From NCBI RefSeq assembly GCF_000802185.1, contig NZ_KN676118.1:1-45592 (forward strand): a stretch of 45,592 bases of DNA, given 5' to 3'. The notes under the pieces are model-generated. The model was not told the origin of the DNA. It searched no databases and saw only the letters and a list, made by a program, of their open reading frames with translations. This document shows, one piece after another, positions 45,249-45,592 of this stretch; position 1 is the first letter of the stretch; each line of letters starts with the position of its first letter. Made by a program: the position numbers and the translations under genes. This DNA comes from Belnapia sp. F-4-1. GTDB lineage: Bacteria; Pseudomonadota; Alphaproteobacteria; Acetobacterales; Acetobacteraceae.

Positions 45249-45592
45249 TCAGGCCGCCCTGACGCCCTGGAGGAAGGTGGTGACCTCGGCGCCGAGGCGC
45301 TCGGACTGGCGGGACACCTCCCCGGCGGCCTGGAGGACGTGACCGGCAGCCTCGCCGGTCTCGGCCGAGGCGCGGCTGACGCCGCCGATGTTGCGGGTGA
45401 CCTCCTGGGTGCCGGCGGCGGCCTGCTGGACGTTGCGGGCGATCTCCTGGGTGGCCGAGCCCTGCTCCTCGACGGCGGCGGCGATGGCGCCGGCGATCTG
45501 GTTGACCTCGCCGATGGTGCTGGCGATGCCCTGGATGGCGGCCACCGCGTCGCGGGTGGCGGTCTGGATCTGGCCGACCTGGACCGAGATCT
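45249..45592 (-). CDS. Methyl-accepting chemotaxis protein, C-terminus (runs off the window)
   Basis: The stop is at 45249 and the frame is open to the right edge. The visible 113 residues are the end of the signalling coiled coil: IQTATRDAVAAIQGIASTIG, then EVNQIAGAIAAAVEEQGSAT, QEIARNVQQAAAGTQEVTRN and a final LGAEVTTFLQGVRAA. These are typical of alphaproteobacterial MCPs. The sensor part lies outside the window. Confidence 0.92.
   Translation of the reverse strand, partial: ISVQVGQIQTATRDAVAAIQGIASTIGEVNQIAGAIAAAVEEQGSATQEIARNVQQAAAGTQEVTRNIGGVSRASAETGEAAGHVLQAAGEVSRQSERLGAEVTTFLQGVRAA

Overview
The window reads as part of a plasmid, chromid or plasmid-derived island from a high-GC alphaproteobacterium, most likely an Acetobacteraceae (Roseomonas-like) organism. 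That placement is inference. It rests on a perfect alphaproteobacterial LexA box (GTTC-N7-GTTC) in front of an imuA-imuB-dnaE2 cassette, an HWE-type histidine kinase, and the mixture of insertion-sequence families. The plasmid reading rests on a RepA-type replication protein with iterons, a ParA ATPase with a small partner, and repeats resembling a centromere.

Layout. 1-2320: start of an IS5-family element, a small membrane ORF, a small HTH-like protein, two terminators inside an imperfect duplication, and a decayed IS5-family transposase. 2606-4533: an AT-richer two-gene cassette, an AAA ATPase plus an RloB-like protein, resembling the AbiL abortive-infection pair. 5224-6165: alpha/beta hydrolase. 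6254-14041: an SOS-type mutagenesis operon on the minus strand, in the order unknown small gene, imuA, imuB, dnaE2, SRAP protein, dinB, with a LexA box in front of the first gene. imuA is cut by one in-frame TAG at codon 188. 14556-14672: MITE-like element. 15189-16218: parA and a ribbon-helix-helix-like partner. 16240-17984: CGTATGAAA-type repeats split by an IS1595-family insertion with an 8-bp target duplication. 18793-20001: repA between iterons that lie both upstream and downstream of it. 20106-24546: IS5 fragment, SWIB protein, DUF6880-like protein fused in frame behind a recombinase remnant, a broken tyrosine recombinase, and a PIN-domain toxin with its antitoxin. 24653-26870: AT-richer hydratase and MFS transporter genes. 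27585-31044: two tyrosine recombinases behind an HTH gene. 31581-32418: IS6-family element.

32736-35428: a Tat-type periplasmic phosphate-binding-like protein whose stop overlaps the start of a membrane GGDEF-EAL protein. 35653-39907: an IS630 fragment, an IS3-family element with a nonsense codon, and an apparently intact IS66-family element with a perfect 8-bp target duplication. 40241-42592: GAF/PAS HWE sensor kinase. 42732-43631: IS6-family element abutting an inverted 70-bp remnant of a second copy. 43708-45592: XRE regulator, a frameshifted small secreted protein, a second copy of the HTH-like protein seen near the left edge, and the C-terminus of a chemotaxis receptor.

Functionally the window combines plasmid maintenance (rep, par, toxin-antitoxin), candidate phage defence, damage-inducible mutagenesis and second-messenger/two-component signalling, interrupted by at least eight transposable elements or remnants. 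No tRNA, rRNA or CRISPR array was seen. Start sites and family names come from reading motifs by eye; no database search was possible.
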